64,000 nucleotides of DNA from Streptomyces sp. NBC_01551 (GTDB lineage: Bacteria; Actinomycetota; Actinomycetes; Streptomycetales; Streptomycetaceae): assembly GCF_026339935.1 (NCBI RefSeq), contig NZ_JAPEPX010000001.1:186001-250000 (forward strand), read 5' to 3'. The position numbers and the translations under genes are program-made. Numbering within the stretch: the first letter of the stretch is position 1; each line of letters starts with the position of its first letter. This document shows, piece by piece, positions 41,931 through 51,188 of the stretch. A model generated the notes under the pieces. That model did no database searches and was not told the origin of the DNA. It saw only the letters and a program-made list of their open reading frames with translations.

Positions 41931-42842
41931 GTGCGACGCACGCGAGTCCTGCCGCCCGCCCTCCTGATGCTGTGCACCGCGGCCCTCGCCGGCACCGCCC
42001 CCGCGGTCGCCTCGCCGCAGGCCGCGCCGGCGCCCACCGCCCCGCTGCGGATCCTGCTCACGAACGACGACGGCTACAACGCGCCGGGCATCCGCAAGGC
42101 GTTCGAGCGGCTCACCGCCGCCGGGCACGACGTCACCATCGTCGCCCCGCTCACCAACCAGAGCGGCACCGGTACGAAGATGATGAGCGCCCCCACGATC
42201 ACGGTGAAGCACCCCGAACCCAAGGTGTGGGCCGTGGACGGCACGCCCGGCGACTCGGTGGCCTTCGGCCTCTCCGAGGTGTTCGAGGGGCGCGCCCCCG
42301 ACCTGGTGGTGTCCGGCACCAACTTCGGGCCGAACGTCGCCGGTCTCGCCACCCACTCCGGTACGGTCGGCGGCGCCGTCGCCGCGCTGGAGTCGGGCGT
42401 GCCGGCCATCGCGCTCAGCACGGGCGGCGTCGGGGCGCCGGATCCGGTCACCACCGTCAACGCGATGGGCCCGACGGTCGATTTCGCCGTCAAGCTCATC
42501 GACCGGCTCCGGGCGCGGGCGGGGTCCGGGCCGCTCCTGCCCAAGGGCGTCGGCCTGAACGTGAACCACCCGGTGGTCGGCGCCGACGGCAAGGGCACCG
42601 CCGCCGGTGTGGCGGCCACGTTCCAGGACCCGCAGACGATCCTCGAACCGGACTTCACCGACTCCGGTGACGGCACCTGGAAGGTGACCGTTTCGGTGGA
42701 CCTCCGCCCGGCGGCCCGGGGCGGCGACGTGGAGGCCGTCAGCGCCGGCCGGATCGCCGTCAGCCCGATGAACGCCAACTGGAACACCGGCCCCGCCGAC
42801 CAGGCCACGACCGCGGCCCTGATCGCCGGCCTCCGCCCGTGA
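41931..42842 (+). CDS. Secreted SurE-like 5'/3'-nucleotidase
   Basis: A 303-residue SurE-fold phosphatase with an export signal. The N-terminus (two Arg, then VLPPALLMLCTAALAGTAPAVA) is a signal peptide. The metal-binding motif LLTNDDGYNAPG lies near residue 48, and VSGTNFGPNV near residue 130 gives further metal ligands. SurE proteins remove phosphate from nucleotides or polyphosphate and are usually cytoplasmic, so the secreted form suggests scavenging of extracellular nucleotides. GTG at 41931 has AAGGAG 9 nt upstream. Confidence 0.88.
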   Translation: MRRTRVLPPALLMLCTAALAGTAPAVASPQAAPAPTAPLRILLTNDDGYNAPGIRKAFERLTAAGHDVTIVAPLTNQSGTGTKMMSAPTITVKHPEPKVWAVDGTPGDSVAFGLSEVFEGRAPDLVVSGTNFGPNVAGLATHSGTVGGAVAALESGVPAIALSTGGVGAPDPVTTVNAMGPTVDFAVKLIDRLRARAGSGPLLPKGVGLNVNHPVVGADGKGTAAGVAATFQDPQTILEPDFTDSGDGTWKVTVSVDLRPAARGGDVEAVSAGRIAVSPMNANWNTGPADQATTAALIAGLRP

Positions 42843-42921
42843 CGCCCGCTTCGCACCAGCCACATCGGCCGCATCGGCCACACCGGCCCACGCGGCCCAC
42901 CCAGCCCACCCAGGAGGACGG

Positions 42922-44529
42922 ATGAAGCGGCCCGGCAACCGGCTCACTTCGGCAAGACCCCTGCTCGGTACGGCCCTCGCGCTGCTGGCCCTGCTCGCGA
43001 CGGCGGGCCCCGCCACGGCCGCGGCGGCGAGCGCGCCGCCGCGACCGGTGGTCACCGTCGCGCAGGGGCAGCTGCGGGGACAGAACCACGACGGGGCGCA
43101 GGAGTTCCTCGGCGTCCCCTACGCCGCTCCCCCTGTGGGGGAGGCCCGGCTGCGGGCGCCGCGGGAGCCGCGTCGCTGGAGCGGGGTGCGCGAGGCGGAC
43201 CGGCAGGCGCCGGCGTGCGTGCAGTTCTCGCCCTTCGGCCTGGCGGACCCGGCGGCCGTCGCCGAGGACTGCCTCTACTTGGACGTGTACCGGCCCGCGG
43301 GCGCCCGGACGGGCGCCCGGCTGCCGGTGATCCTGTGGATGCACGGGGGTGCGTACAGCCAGGGCACGGGTACCCAGTTCGGCGGCCGCACGATGGCCGA
43401 GCTCACGAACAGCGTCGTGGTCAGCATCAACTACCGGCTGGGCCAGCTGGGTTATCTGGCGCTGCCGGAGCTCGCGCGGGAGAACGCCCGGCGTTCCGGC
43501 TCGTTCGGTCTGATGGACCAGGTCGAGGCGCTGCGCTGGACGCGCGAGAACATCGCGGCGTTCGGCGGGAACCCCGGCAACGTGACGGTCTCGGGGCAGT
43601 CCGCGGGCAGCGGTTCGGTCTGCGCGCTGCTGGCGACGCCGTCGGCGGCCGGGCTGTTCCACCGCGCCGTGCTGCAGAGCGGGCCGTGCACGCTGCTGCG
43701 TACGCCCGACGGCGCGCGGGCCGCTTCGCAGGCCCGGGCGTACGCCGAGAAGGCGGGCTGCGCCGATCCGGCCGGGGTCGCGGCGTGCCTGCGCGCCTCT
43801 CCCGCCGCGGCGCTGGTCGAGGCCGCGCGCACGCTGGCGACCTCCGGACCGGCCTCGGGTGACGGGCTGTTGCCGGTGGATCCGGCCGACGCGATCGGGA
43901 GCGGGCGCTGGAACAAGGTGCCGGTGCTGATCGGGAGCACCCGGTCGGAGTCACGGCTGTTCGTGGCGCTGACGCAGCCGCGGCTGACGGCTCAGGAGTA
44001 CACGGCTCAGGTGCTGGCCGGGTACGGGGCGGCGGGCCCGGAGGTGCTGGCGCGCTATCCGCTCTCGGCGTACGGTTCGCCGTACCTGGCGCTGTCGGCG
44101 GTGACGACCGACTCCTCCTTCGCCTGTCACACGGCGTGGACGGCGCAGCTGTTCGCCGCTCAAGTGCCCACGTACACGTACGAGTTCGACGACCCTGACT
44201 CCCCGACCCTGGCGGGCGCGCAGGTTCCGGGCCTGGACGAGTCGAACGCGCACAGCGCGGAGCTGGCGTACCTGCACGACTTCACGATGGGCGACCGGCC
44301 GCTGGCCCCGGCGCAGGTGGCGCTGGCGACCCGGATGAAGCGCTACTGGGGCGCCTTCGCCCGCTCCGGGTCGCCGGCCGTCCCGGGGCAGACCGCCTGG
44401 CCCGCGACCGGGACCGGGACGGGTACGGTGCTGACGCTCAACCCCCGTACGACGAGCCCGAGTTCGTCGTTCACGGCGGACCACCAGTGCGCGTTCTGGC
44501 GGACCCTGCCGACCCGGCCGCCGCTGTAG
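42922..44529 (+). CDS. Secreted type-B carboxylesterase
   Basis: A 535-residue exported carboxylesterase. Signal peptide: KRPGNRLTSARPLLGTALAL... ending ATAAAA near residue 36. Motifs: YAAPPVGEARLRAP, EDCLYLDVYRPA, WMHGGAYSQG, nucleophile in VSGQSAGSGS near residue 230, and ESNAHSAELAYLHDF near residue 445 with the active His. It hydrolyses esters outside the cell. It follows the SurE gene by 79 bases of GGCC-rich repeated sequence and has AGGAGG 6 nt upstream of its ATG. A 17-bp inverted repeat ends the unit. Confidence 0.92.
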   Translation: MKRPGNRLTSARPLLGTALALLALLATAGPATAAAASAPPRPVVTVAQGQLRGQNHDGAQEFLGVPYAAPPVGEARLRAPREPRRWSGVREADRQAPACVQFSPFGLADPAAVAEDCLYLDVYRPAGARTGARLPVILWMHGGAYSQGTGTQFGGRTMAELTNSVVVSINYRLGQLGYLALPELARENARRSGSFGLMDQVEALRWTRENIAAFGGNPGNVTVSGQSAGSGSVCALLATPSAAGLFHRAVLQSGPCTLLRTPDGARAASQARAYAEKAGCADPAGVAACLRASPAAALVEAARTLATSGPASGDGLLPVDPADAIGSGRWNKVPVLIGSTRSESRLFVALTQPRLTAQEYTAQVLAGYGAAGPEVLARYPLSAYGSPYLALSAVTTDSSFACHTAWTAQLFAAQVPTYTYEFDDPDSPTLAGAQVPGLDESNAHSAELAYLHDFTMGDRPLAPAQVALATRMKRYWGAFARSGSPAVPGQTAWPATGTGTGTVLTLNPRTTSPSSSFTADHQCAFWRTLPTRPPL

Positions 44530-44537
44530 GCGCTGAC

Positions 44538-44590
44538 GGGGCGTCCGGCGCGCCGCGGCCGCGGTCAGGCCGTGGCGCGCCGGACGCCCC
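44538..44590. terminator. Perfect 17-bp inverted repeat between convergent genes
   Basis: GGGGCGTCCGGCGCGCC (44538-44554) pairs without mismatch with 44574-44590, loop 19 nt. It begins 9 nt after the carboxylesterase stop codon. Its right arm lies inside the last codons of the minus-strand DUF2330 gene, so it can act as terminator for the plus strand and partly for the minus strand. Confidence 0.8.
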
Positions 44591-45644
44591 GCGCCCGGCG
44601 GACGCGCAGGCCCACGGCGGCGGCCACGGCCAGCAGGCCGCCGCCGGCGGTCAGGAGCCAGACCGGGATGTCGTCCCCGACGGTGAGCAGCCTGTCGCGG
44701 TAGACGACCCGGCGGTAGGGGGTGTCTGCGGCGGTCGCGCGCAGTTCGTGGTCGCCGTCGATGCGCCCCGGATCGGGGAACCGCTGGTCGATGGCGGTGA
44801 GGAACGCGGGCTTGCCGCCGGTGAGTTCGGCGAGCCCGTCCCTCGGGGTGATGCGCCCGGCGAAGGTCACCTCGGGCGTGTTCCCGCCGATCGGGGAGCT
44901 GGGTTCCATCCGGTGGTCGGCCAGTACGTACAGCCCGAGGGACTGGGCGGTCTTGGCCATCCGGGACAGCCGCATCGGGTAGACGAGCCGGTCGCTCTCG
45001 AAGCGGATCCGCAGCGGGTCGAGGGTGCCGAGCAGCGGCTTGCCCGGCCGGCGGGGCGCGAGGCGGACGGCGACGTACTCCCACTTCTGGTCGACGTAGG
45101 GCCGCAGCTCGGTGGCGAGGCGGTCCGGGAGCGTGAAGCCGTTGGACTCCAGCCAGTCGCGCAGGGCGTCGGGGTCGGTGGCGGTGAGCCGGGCCACGTC
45201 GAAGTCGCCGAGCTGTTCGCGGCCGACGACGTCGACGGAGGGGGCCCCGGCGCCGGGCAGCGCGGCCGTGGCCCCGTCCCCGATGTCACTGGAGAAGGGC
45301 CAGTCGCCGCCGCGCGGCCAGAAGTGGGTGCGGGTCCTGCGCTCGGGCCGGGTCATCTCGGTGAGCTGGTCGAAGACGGTCGGGTCGCCGAGTTCCACCG
45401 TGGCGCGGTGCGGCACGGGCATGACCCAAGCCGCCCGCTTGGCGTCACCGCCGACGGTGAAGCGCATGACGATCTGCTCCGTGGCACCGTCCCAGCGCAC
45501 GACCGACGTCTCCCGGTCGACGCCGATCCGCGACATCCGGTCGGGGATCATCGCGCCGCAGCCGCACGCGTACGCCGGGCTGACGAGCGACCCCACCTGC
45601 GTCGCGAGCAGGGCGAACAGCAGCGCCAGAATTCTTCGTTTCAT
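44565..45644 (-). CDS. DUF2330 membrane protein
   Basis: A 359-residue exported, membrane-anchored protein. Signal peptide (MKRRILALLFALLATQVGSL) followed by YACGCGAMIPD, the Cys-containing start typical of DUF2330. A C-terminal helix (IPVWLLTAGGGLLAVAAAVGL) and basic tail anchor it. Function of the family is unknown. The start is ATG 45644 or GTG 45650; I prefer ATG because it begins the signal peptide directly. Confidence 0.87.
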   Translation of the reverse strand: MKRRILALLFALLATQVGSLVSPAYACGCGAMIPDRMSRIGVDRETSVVRWDGATEQIVMRFTVGGDAKRAAWVMPVPHRATVELGDPTVFDQLTEMTRPERRTRTHFWPRGGDWPFSSDIGDGATAALPGAGAPSVDVVGREQLGDFDVARLTATDPDALRDWLESNGFTLPDRLATELRPYVDQKWEYVAVRLAPRRPGKPLLGTLDPLRIRFESDRLVYPMRLSRMAKTAQSLGLYVLADHRMEPSSPIGGNTPEVTFAGRITPRDGLAELTGGKPAFLTAIDQRFPDPGRIDGDHELRATAADTPYRRVVYRDRLLTVGDDIPVWLLTAGGGLLAVAAAVGLRVRRARGVRRATA

Positions 45645-45797
45645 CCACACGGGATCTCAGACGGCCCCTCCCGGGATACGGTTCCGGCCACTTGGGGACC
45701 AGGGCGGGGCCCGGTCCGGGGCCGGCTCCGGGCCACGATCCGGAACCCGGCCGACCACCCTCGCGGGCCGGCCGCCGCGGCCCTCATACTGTGCGCC

Positions 45798-46304
45798 ATG
45801 TGGGGAAACGACATGCCGCAGCGGACGGGGAAGCGCCGTTCCGCGCCGCCGCCCAGTCCGCTGATTCCGGATTCCGTGGAGGCGGAGCTCGCCCGGCACG
45901 ACTGGGACGCGATCCCGTGCGGCTGCGGGCATTCCGCGGGCCATCTGGTGGGCACCGTGCGGGACGCGGCCGAGGGCCATCCGTCCGCGTTCCGGGCCTT
46001 CCAGGGCCACGTCTTCTTCCAGGAGGCCCTGATGCCGCCCGCCCCCGCGGTCTGCGGCGTGCTGATGGCGGTGTGGGCCGCGGGGCCGCCCCGGCGGGAC
46101 ACCCGCGAGGCCCTGCTGTGGACGCTGCTGAGCCTGCTGTGCTGCGTGGACGACGGGAGCAGCCACGAGGCCGGGCTGTACGGCCAGTGCGCCGCGTTCA
46201 TCCGGACCGGGACGGCCGGGTTCCGCCGGGAGGCGGCGGGCGGCCCGGCCTGCGGGGACGGCGAGTACGCCCGGGCCGTCCTGGACGTCCTCGGCATGAC
46301 CTGA
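45798..46304 (+). CDS. Hypothetical protein with a Cys/His-rich motif
   Basis: A 168-residue protein that I do not recognise. It has IPCGCGHSAGHLVG near residue 42, a hydrophobic middle (ALLWTLLSLLCCVDDGSS) and a total of about eight cysteines. The codon use is typical and an ATG at 45798 is available, though the upstream region has no strong ribosome site. It could be a regulatory or metal-binding protein. Confidence 0.6.
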   Translation: MWGNDMPQRTGKRRSAPPPSPLIPDSVEAELARHDWDAIPCGCGHSAGHLVGTVRDAAEGHPSAFRAFQGHVFFQEALMPPAPAVCGVLMAVWAAGPPRRDTREALLWTLLSLLCCVDDGSSHEAGLYGQCAAFIRTGTAGFRREAAGGPACGDGEYARAVLDVLGMT

Positions 46305-46315
46305 CCCGCGCGGCG

Positions 46316-46349
46316 GGCCGGGCGACCGGCATCGGCAGGCCGCCCGGCC
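46316..46349. terminator. Bidirectional terminator between convergent genes
   Basis: GGCCGGGCG (46316-46324) pairs perfectly with CGCCCGGCC (46341-46349), loop 16 nt, between the unknown protein (plus) and the HAD gene (minus). Confidence 0.6.
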
Positions 46350-46391
46350 GCCCGCCCTCGGGCCCGGCCATCCGCCCTGCGGCGGGCCCGG

Positions 46392-47057
46392 TTATCGCGC
46401 CTGGGCCGCCGCCAGGCAGCGGCGCAGCAGCCCCGTGTCCGCCTCCTCCAGCGAGCGGGCGAACACCCGCCGCGGGGACGGCACGACCGGCAGCAGCGAG
46501 GGCACGACGAGCACCCCGCACCCGGCGGCCTCGGCCGAGGCCGCCCCGTCCGGGGAGTCCTCGACGGCGACGCACACGTGCGGCTCCAGGCCCAGTCTCC
46601 CGGCGGCCGCCCGGTAGGGGTCCGGGTGCGGCTTGGTGCGCGGGGTGTCGTCGGCGGACATCGTGAACGCGAACGGCACCCGGGCCAGCGAGCCGCCGAC
46701 CACCGAGTCGACGACCACCCGCGGGGAGGCGCTGACCAGGGCGAACGGCACGCCCTGGGCCTCCAGCTCGGTCAGCAGCCGCTCGGCGCCGGGCCGCATC
46801 GGCGCCCCGGCCTCCACCTTGCGGAAGAAGTTCGCGGTGAGCTCCGCCGCCACCGCGGCGGGGTCTCCCGCGCGGGCCACCCGTACCAGGTGGGCGGCGG
46901 TGTCCTCCACCGCGCGGCCCACCACCTCGGGCGCGTCGGCATCGGAGAGTCCGTACCCCAGGCCGTCCGCGATCTCCTCGGTGGTGCGCCACCACAGCAC
47001 CTCGGTGTCGACGAGGGTGCCGTCCATGTCGAACAGGACGGCTCCGAGCTCGTTCAC
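46392..47057 (-). CDS. HAD-superfamily phosphatase (beta-phosphoglucomutase-like)
   Basis: A 221-residue HAD hydrolase. Motif I FDMDGTLVDTE (Asp10 and Asp12), motif II VSASPR, Lys in RTKPHPDPY and motif IV VAVEDSPDG are all present. It dephosphorylates a small phosphate ester. GTG start at 47057 overlaps the ABC ATPase stop (GTGA), so it is the last gene of the transporter operon and may act on the imported compound. Confidence 0.9.
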   Translation of the reverse strand: MNELGAVLFDMDGTLVDTEVLWWRTTEEIADGLGYGLSDADAPEVVGRAVEDTAAHLVRVARAGDPAAVAAELTANFFRKVEAGAPMRPGAERLLTELEAQGVPFALVSASPRVVVDSVVGGSLARVPFAFTMSADDTPRTKPHPDPYRAAAGRLGLEPHVCVAVEDSPDGAASAEAAGCGVLVVPSLLPVVPSPRRVFARSLEEADTGLLRRCLAAAQAR

Positions 47058-48157
47058 TCGGTCCTCGCCACGACGAGTACGGGCCGCTCGGTCAGGCCCA
47101 CGGTCGCCCGCGCGCCCGGGACCAGCTCGCCCGCGTCGCGCGACGGCAGGTCGGCCTTGACGGAGGTGCCGCCGGGCAGGTCCAGGTGGAGCCGGGTCAC
47201 GGAGCCGAGGAAGGAGGCGGAGACCACGGTGGCCGTGCCGTCCGCGTCGGCGCGGACGGTGACGTTCTCGGGGCGTACGAGGACCTCCACGTCCCGCGTC
47301 GCCGGCACCGGGCCGTCCACGGGGAGCCGGGCGCCGGCGACTTCCACCAGCCCGGAGTCGGCGAGCCGCCCCGGCAGCCGGTTCATGGTGCCGACGAACT
47401 CGGCGACGAACGGCGTGGCGGGACGCTCGTACAGCTCGGCGGGGGCCGCGCACTGCTCCAGGCGGCCGGCGTTCAGCACGGCGACCCGGTCGGCCATGGA
47501 CAGGGCCTCCTCCTGGTCGTGCGTGACGAACACGGTGGTGATGCCGAGGGAGAGCTGGAGGCGGCGGATCTCCTCCCGCAGGCTGGCCCGGACCTTGGCG
47601 TCCAGCGCGGAGAGCGGTTCGTCGAGCAGCAGCACGCGCGGTCGCAGCGCCAGGGCGCGGGCGAGCGCGACGCGCTGCTGCTGGCCGCCGGACATCTGGT
47701 GCGGGTAGCGGTCGCCGTGGTCGGGGAGGCCGACCAGGTCGAGGAGTTCGGCGGCCCGCTCCCGGCGCTCGGCCGCGCCGACCTTGCGGACGCGCAGGCC
47801 GAAGGCCACGTTGTCGCGGGCGCTGAGGTTCGGGAAGAGGCTGTACGACTGGAACACCATGCCGGCGTCGCGGCGGTTGGCCGGGACCCGGGTGATGTCC
47901 TGCCCGTCGACGAGGACTTCACCGGAGTCGGGCTGCTCGAAGCCGGCGACGACGCGCAGGGCGGTGGTCTTGCCGCAGCCGGACGGGCCGAGGAGTGCGA
48001 CGAGTTCGCCGGGCTCGATGGTCAGGTCGAGGCCGTCGAGGGCGACGGTGGAGCCGAACGCCCGGCGCAGGCCGCGGAATTCGACGCGCGCTCCCGCCGG
48101 GCTGTCCGTGTCGCCGGCGTCTCCCGGCTTCCGCGCCGCGGGAAGGGTGGTGGACAT
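47054..48157 (-). CDS. ABC transporter ATP-binding protein (POPT/CUT1-like, with TOBE domain)
   Basis: A 367-residue import ATPase. Walker A GPSGCGKTTALR, Q-loop MVFQSYSLFPNLSARDNVAFG, signature MSGGQQQRVALARAL and Walker B RVLLLDEPLSALD lie in residues 30-190. The C-terminal 120 residues are a TOBE-type domain (VLVRPENVTVRADADG). It powers uptake with the two permeases upstream. Family resembles iron(III), polyamine and 2-aminoethylphosphonate importers. Confidence 0.94.
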   Translation of the reverse strand: MSTTLPAARKPGDAGDTDSPAGARVEFRGLRRAFGSTVALDGLDLTIEPGELVALLGPSGCGKTTALRVVAGFEQPDSGEVLVDGQDITRVPANRRDAGMVFQSYSLFPNLSARDNVAFGLRVRKVGAAERRERAAELLDLVGLPDHGDRYPHQMSGGQQQRVALARALALRPRVLLLDEPLSALDAKVRASLREEIRRLQLSLGITTVFVTHDQEEALSMADRVAVLNAGRLEQCAAPAELYERPATPFVAEFVGTMNRLPGRLADSGLVEVAGARLPVDGPVPATRDVEVLVRPENVTVRADADGTATVVSASFLGSVTRLHLDLPGGTSVKADLPSRDAGELVPGARATVGLTERPVLVVARTE

Positions 48158-48163
48158 GAGGGT

Positions 48164-49078
48164 TCAGGACTCCTTGCGGGAGGTGGCGGGGGCGGAGGAC
48201 ACGGTGGCTGGGTTGGTTCCGGCCCGCGACAGGAGGAGGAGCAGCAGCCAGGTGATGAGCAGGCTGAGGATGGAGACGGCGACCGACATCCGGGCCTGGG
48301 CGCCGGAGATGGAGACGATCCACACGGCGAAGGGCTGGAAGCCGAGGAGCGAGGCGATGGTGAACTCGCCGAGTACGAGCGCCAGCGTGAGGAAGGCGGC
48401 TCCGGCGAGCGAGGCCCGCAGGTTCGGCAGCAGCACGCGCAGGACGACGTGGGGCCAGCTCGCCCCGCAGCTGCGGGCGGCCTCGACCAGCGTCGGCACG
48501 TCGACGGCGCGCAGCCCGGCGTCGAGCGAGCGGTAGACGAACGGCAGCGCCAGCACGGTGTAGGCGAGGACCAGGACGACGGGGAAGTCCTCGTTCTGGA
48601 CGGCCAGGAACGTCTGGTAGAGCGGGGTCCGCGAGAGGTGCTCCGGTCCCCAGCGCAGCACCGTGGTGATGCCGGTGACCAGGGCGATCGGCGGCACCAC
48701 CAGGGGCAGCATGCACATCACCTCGACGACGGGCCGCAGCCGCGGCGAGCCGATCCGTACGGCGACCAGTGCCGGGACGGCCAGCAGCAGCGACAGTGCG
48801 ATGGTCGCGGCGGCCAGGCCGAGGGAGAGCAGCAGGCTCTCGGTGAATCCGTCGGCGGCGAGCAGCTCGGTGTACGCCTCGAAGGTGATCCCCTGGCCGG
48901 GCACGTGCACGGTGAAGACGAAGGAGGCGATGAGCGGGGTGAGGAAGTACGCGCCGGCCAGCGCGAGGACGGCTCCGCGCCAGACGCGGGGGCGGGCGCG
49001 CGGGCGGTGGGCGCTCGCGTGCGGTGCGGCGTCGGGGGTCCGGGCCGGTTCGGCCGTGTCCGCGGCCGTCGGGGTCAT
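48164..49078 (-). CDS. ABC transporter permease (second)
   Basis: A 304-residue binding-protein-dependent permease with six helices. The EAA loop is EAARSCGASWPHVVLRVLLP near residue 195. ATG at 49078 overlaps the stop of the first permease (ATGA). Six nt separate it from the ATPase gene. Confidence 0.92.
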   Translation of the reverse strand: MTPTAADTAEPARTPDAAPHASAHRPRARPRVWRGAVLALAGAYFLTPLIASFVFTVHVPGQGITFEAYTELLAADGFTESLLLSLGLAAATIALSLLLAVPALVAVRIGSPRLRPVVEVMCMLPLVVPPIALVTGITTVLRWGPEHLSRTPLYQTFLAVQNEDFPVVLVLAYTVLALPFVYRSLDAGLRAVDVPTLVEAARSCGASWPHVVLRVLLPNLRASLAGAAFLTLALVLGEFTIASLLGFQPFAVWIVSISGAQARMSVAVSILSLLITWLLLLLLSRAGTNPATVSSAPATSRKES

Positions 49079-49974
49079 CGCAGCCATCGGGCGCTCCGTC
49101 GCTGGAGGGGCAGGTAGACCGCCATGACCAGGCCGGCGATCAGGATCATGTCGAGGCCGAGGGCCAGCGCCACGTTCTCCTGGCCGGTCAGCACGTTGCC
49201 GGACAGCGCGTCCGCGATCTTGAGGGTGACCAGCGGGACGGAGCCGCCGACCAGGGCTGCGGCCGTGGCGTGCGCGGCGAAGGCGGTGCCGAAGAGCAGC
49301 ACGAAACCGCCGAGCAGGGAGGGGGCGAGGACCGGCAGGCCGACGTGGCGCCAGAACTGGCCCGCGGTGGCGCCGTTGTTCTGGGCGGCCTCGCGCCACT
49401 GGGGACGCAGTCCGTCCAGCGCCGGGGCGATCACCAGCACCATCAGCGGGATCAGGAAGTACAGGTACACCACGGTGAGGCCGGTGAAGGAGTACAGGCT
49501 CCAGCCGAGGCTGCCGAGGTCGGCGAGCTGGGTGACGACTCCGGAGATGCCGACGGTCGCGATGAACGCGAACGCGAGCGGGACGCCGCCGAAGTTGGCG
49601 AGGACGCCCGAGGCGGTCAGCGTGGCGTTGCGCAGGGCGGTGGAGCGGGAGGTGACCACGGCCTGGGCGATCAGGACGCCGAGCAGTCCGCCGACGAGTG
49701 CGGTGAGGGCGGAGAGCTGCACGCTGCCGATGAGCGAGCCGAGGTAGGGGCCCTGGAGCGAGCGCGCCAGGTGTTCACCGGTCGGCTGGACGGCGCCGGT
49801 CACCGGGTCGGTGCGGGTGACCGCCCCGAAGGCGATGGCGCCGAGCGGGATGCCGAAGCAGAGCCCGGTGAAGACGAGGAGGGGGAGGGCGGCGAGCCAG
49901 GTGCGCGGGCCGCGCCGCCGGCGGCGGTTGCCGCCGGCGGTCCCCTTCGGGTGAGGGGTGGTGGTTGCGGACAT
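49075..49974 (-). CDS. ABC transporter permease (first)
   Basis: A 299-residue permease with six helices; EAA loop REAAQNNGATAGQFWRHVGLP near residue 200. The basic N-terminus (GGNRRRRRGPRTWLAALP) precedes helix 1. Its ATG at 49974 overlaps the binding-protein stop by one nucleotide (TGATG). Confidence 0.92.
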   Translation of the reverse strand: MSATTTPHPKGTAGGNRRRRRGPRTWLAALPLLVFTGLCFGIPLGAIAFGAVTRTDPVTGAVQPTGEHLARSLQGPYLGSLIGSVQLSALTALVGGLLGVLIAQAVVTSRSTALRNATLTASGVLANFGGVPLAFAFIATVGISGVVTQLADLGSLGWSLYSFTGLTVVYLYFLIPLMVLVIAPALDGLRPQWREAAQNNGATAGQFWRHVGLPVLAPSLLGGFVLLFGTAFAAHATAAALVGGSVPLVTLKIADALSGNVLTGQENVALALGLDMILIAGLVMAVYLPLQRRSARWLR

Positions 49975-51143
49975 CAGCTGACGGCCTTGTCCCACTTCTG
50001 GGCGAGGGCGGCCTTGGCCTTGTCCAGCTCCTCGGAGGCCGGGAAGGACGGGGTGCCCTCGACCTTGGGGAGCTTGGTGACGGCGTCCTTGTCGGCGGTG
50101 CCGTCCTGGGTCATGCCGGGGAGCAGGACCGGGCGGGCGTACCCCTTGAGCCAGAGGTTCTGGCCCTCGGCGCTGTAGAGGAACTCCATCCACAGGCGGG
50201 CGGCCGCCGGGTTCGGGGCCTCCTTGTTGATGGCCTGCGAGTAGTACTGGGCGTAGACGCCGTCGGTGGGAACGGCGACCTTCCAGTCGACGCCCTTGCC
50301 CTTGAACTGGTCGGCGTAGCCGGCGTTCAGGTAGTCCCAGTCGATCGAGATGGGCGTCTCGCCCTTCTCGACGGTGGCCGGGGTGGACTCGACCGGGATG
50401 AAGTTCCCGTTCTTCTTCAGCTGGCCGAAGAAGTCGATGCCGGGCTGGATGTCGGCGAAGGAGCCCTTGTTGGCGAGGGCGGCCGCGTAGACGCCGCCGA
50501 AGGCGGAACCCGACTTGGTGGGGTTGCCGTTGAGGGCGACCTTGCCCTTGTACTCGGGCTTGAGCAGGTCCGCGAAGGTCTGCGGGCAGTTCGGGATGCG
50601 GGCGGCGTCGCAGCCGATGGAGACGTAGCCGCCGTAGTCGTTGTACCAGCGGCCGTCCGCGTCCTTCTGGGCGGCGGGGATCTTGTCCCAGGCGGTGACC
50701 TTGTACGGGGCGAACAGGTTCTCGGCGGCGCCGCTGCGCGCGAAGGCGATGCCGAGGTCCAGGACGTCGGGGGCGCGCTTTTGGCCCTTGCGGGACTTCA
50801 CGGCGGCGATCTCGTCGGCGCTGGCGGCGTCCGGGTTCTCGCTGTTGATCTTGATCTTGGGATACTTGGCCTGGAAGGCCTTGACGATCTCGCCGTAGTT
50901 CGCCCAGTCCGGCGGCAGCGCGATCACATTGAGCTGGCCCTCCTTCTCGGCGGCCGCGACCAGGGCTTCCATGCCGCCCAGGTCGGCCACCGAGGCGGCG
51001 GCGCCCGGCTGGACCTTGGCCTTGCCGTCGGCAGAGGTGCCGGCGGACTTCTGGTCGGGTGCCGCACCACACGCGCTGAGCGTGGTGAGAACGGCGGCGC
51101 TGAGCAGTACGGCCGCACCGCGACGGGCGGAGGAACTGAGCAC
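49974..51143 (-). CDS. ABC transporter substrate-binding lipoprotein
   Basis: A 389-residue extracellular solute-binding protein (family 1/Pot-like). Lipobox LSAC at residues about 22-25 gives a lipid-anchored Cys. The mature part has the ligand-binding style of iron or phosphonate or polyamine binders (LNVIALPPDWANYGEIVKAF, PISIDWDYLNAGYADQFKGK, GVYAQYYSQAINKEAPNPAA). First gene of the operon; a candidate GntR operator lies 30 nt upstream. Ligand is not determined; gene order recalls phnSTUV, but the pathway genes phnW/phnX are absent. Confidence 0.92.
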   Translation of the reverse strand: MLSSSARRGAAVLLSAAVLTTLSACGAAPDQKSAGTSADGKAKVQPGAAASVADLGGMEALVAAAEKEGQLNVIALPPDWANYGEIVKAFQAKYPKIKINSENPDAASADEIAAVKSRKGQKRAPDVLDLGIAFARSGAAENLFAPYKVTAWDKIPAAQKDADGRWYNDYGGYVSIGCDAARIPNCPQTFADLLKPEYKGKVALNGNPTKSGSAFGGVYAAALANKGSFADIQPGIDFFGQLKKNGNFIPVESTPATVEKGETPISIDWDYLNAGYADQFKGKGVDWKVAVPTDGVYAQYYSQAINKEAPNPAAARLWMEFLYSAEGQNLWLKGYARPVLLPGMTQDGTADKDAVTKLPKVEGTPSFPASEELDKAKAALAQKWDKAVS

Positions 51144-51172
51144 GGTCTCTCCCGGAGACTAAGGGGGCAATC

Positions 51173-51188
51173 ACTTGTCTGAACAAGT
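51173..51188 (-). promoter_or_regulatory. Candidate GntR/HutC operator
   Basis: ACTTGT-CTGA-ACAAGT, a perfect 6-bp inverted repeat with a 4-nt spacer, in the divergent gap between the binding-protein gene (start 51143) and the GntR gene (start 51388). It resembles HutC-type sites such as TTGTCTAGACAA. Confidence 0.55.

Noticed and set aside
46392..47057. Phosphonoacetaldehyde hydrolase (phnX)
   Set aside because: The motifs are those of a generic beta-phosphoglucomutase-like phosphatase, and no aminoethylphosphonate transaminase gene is present.
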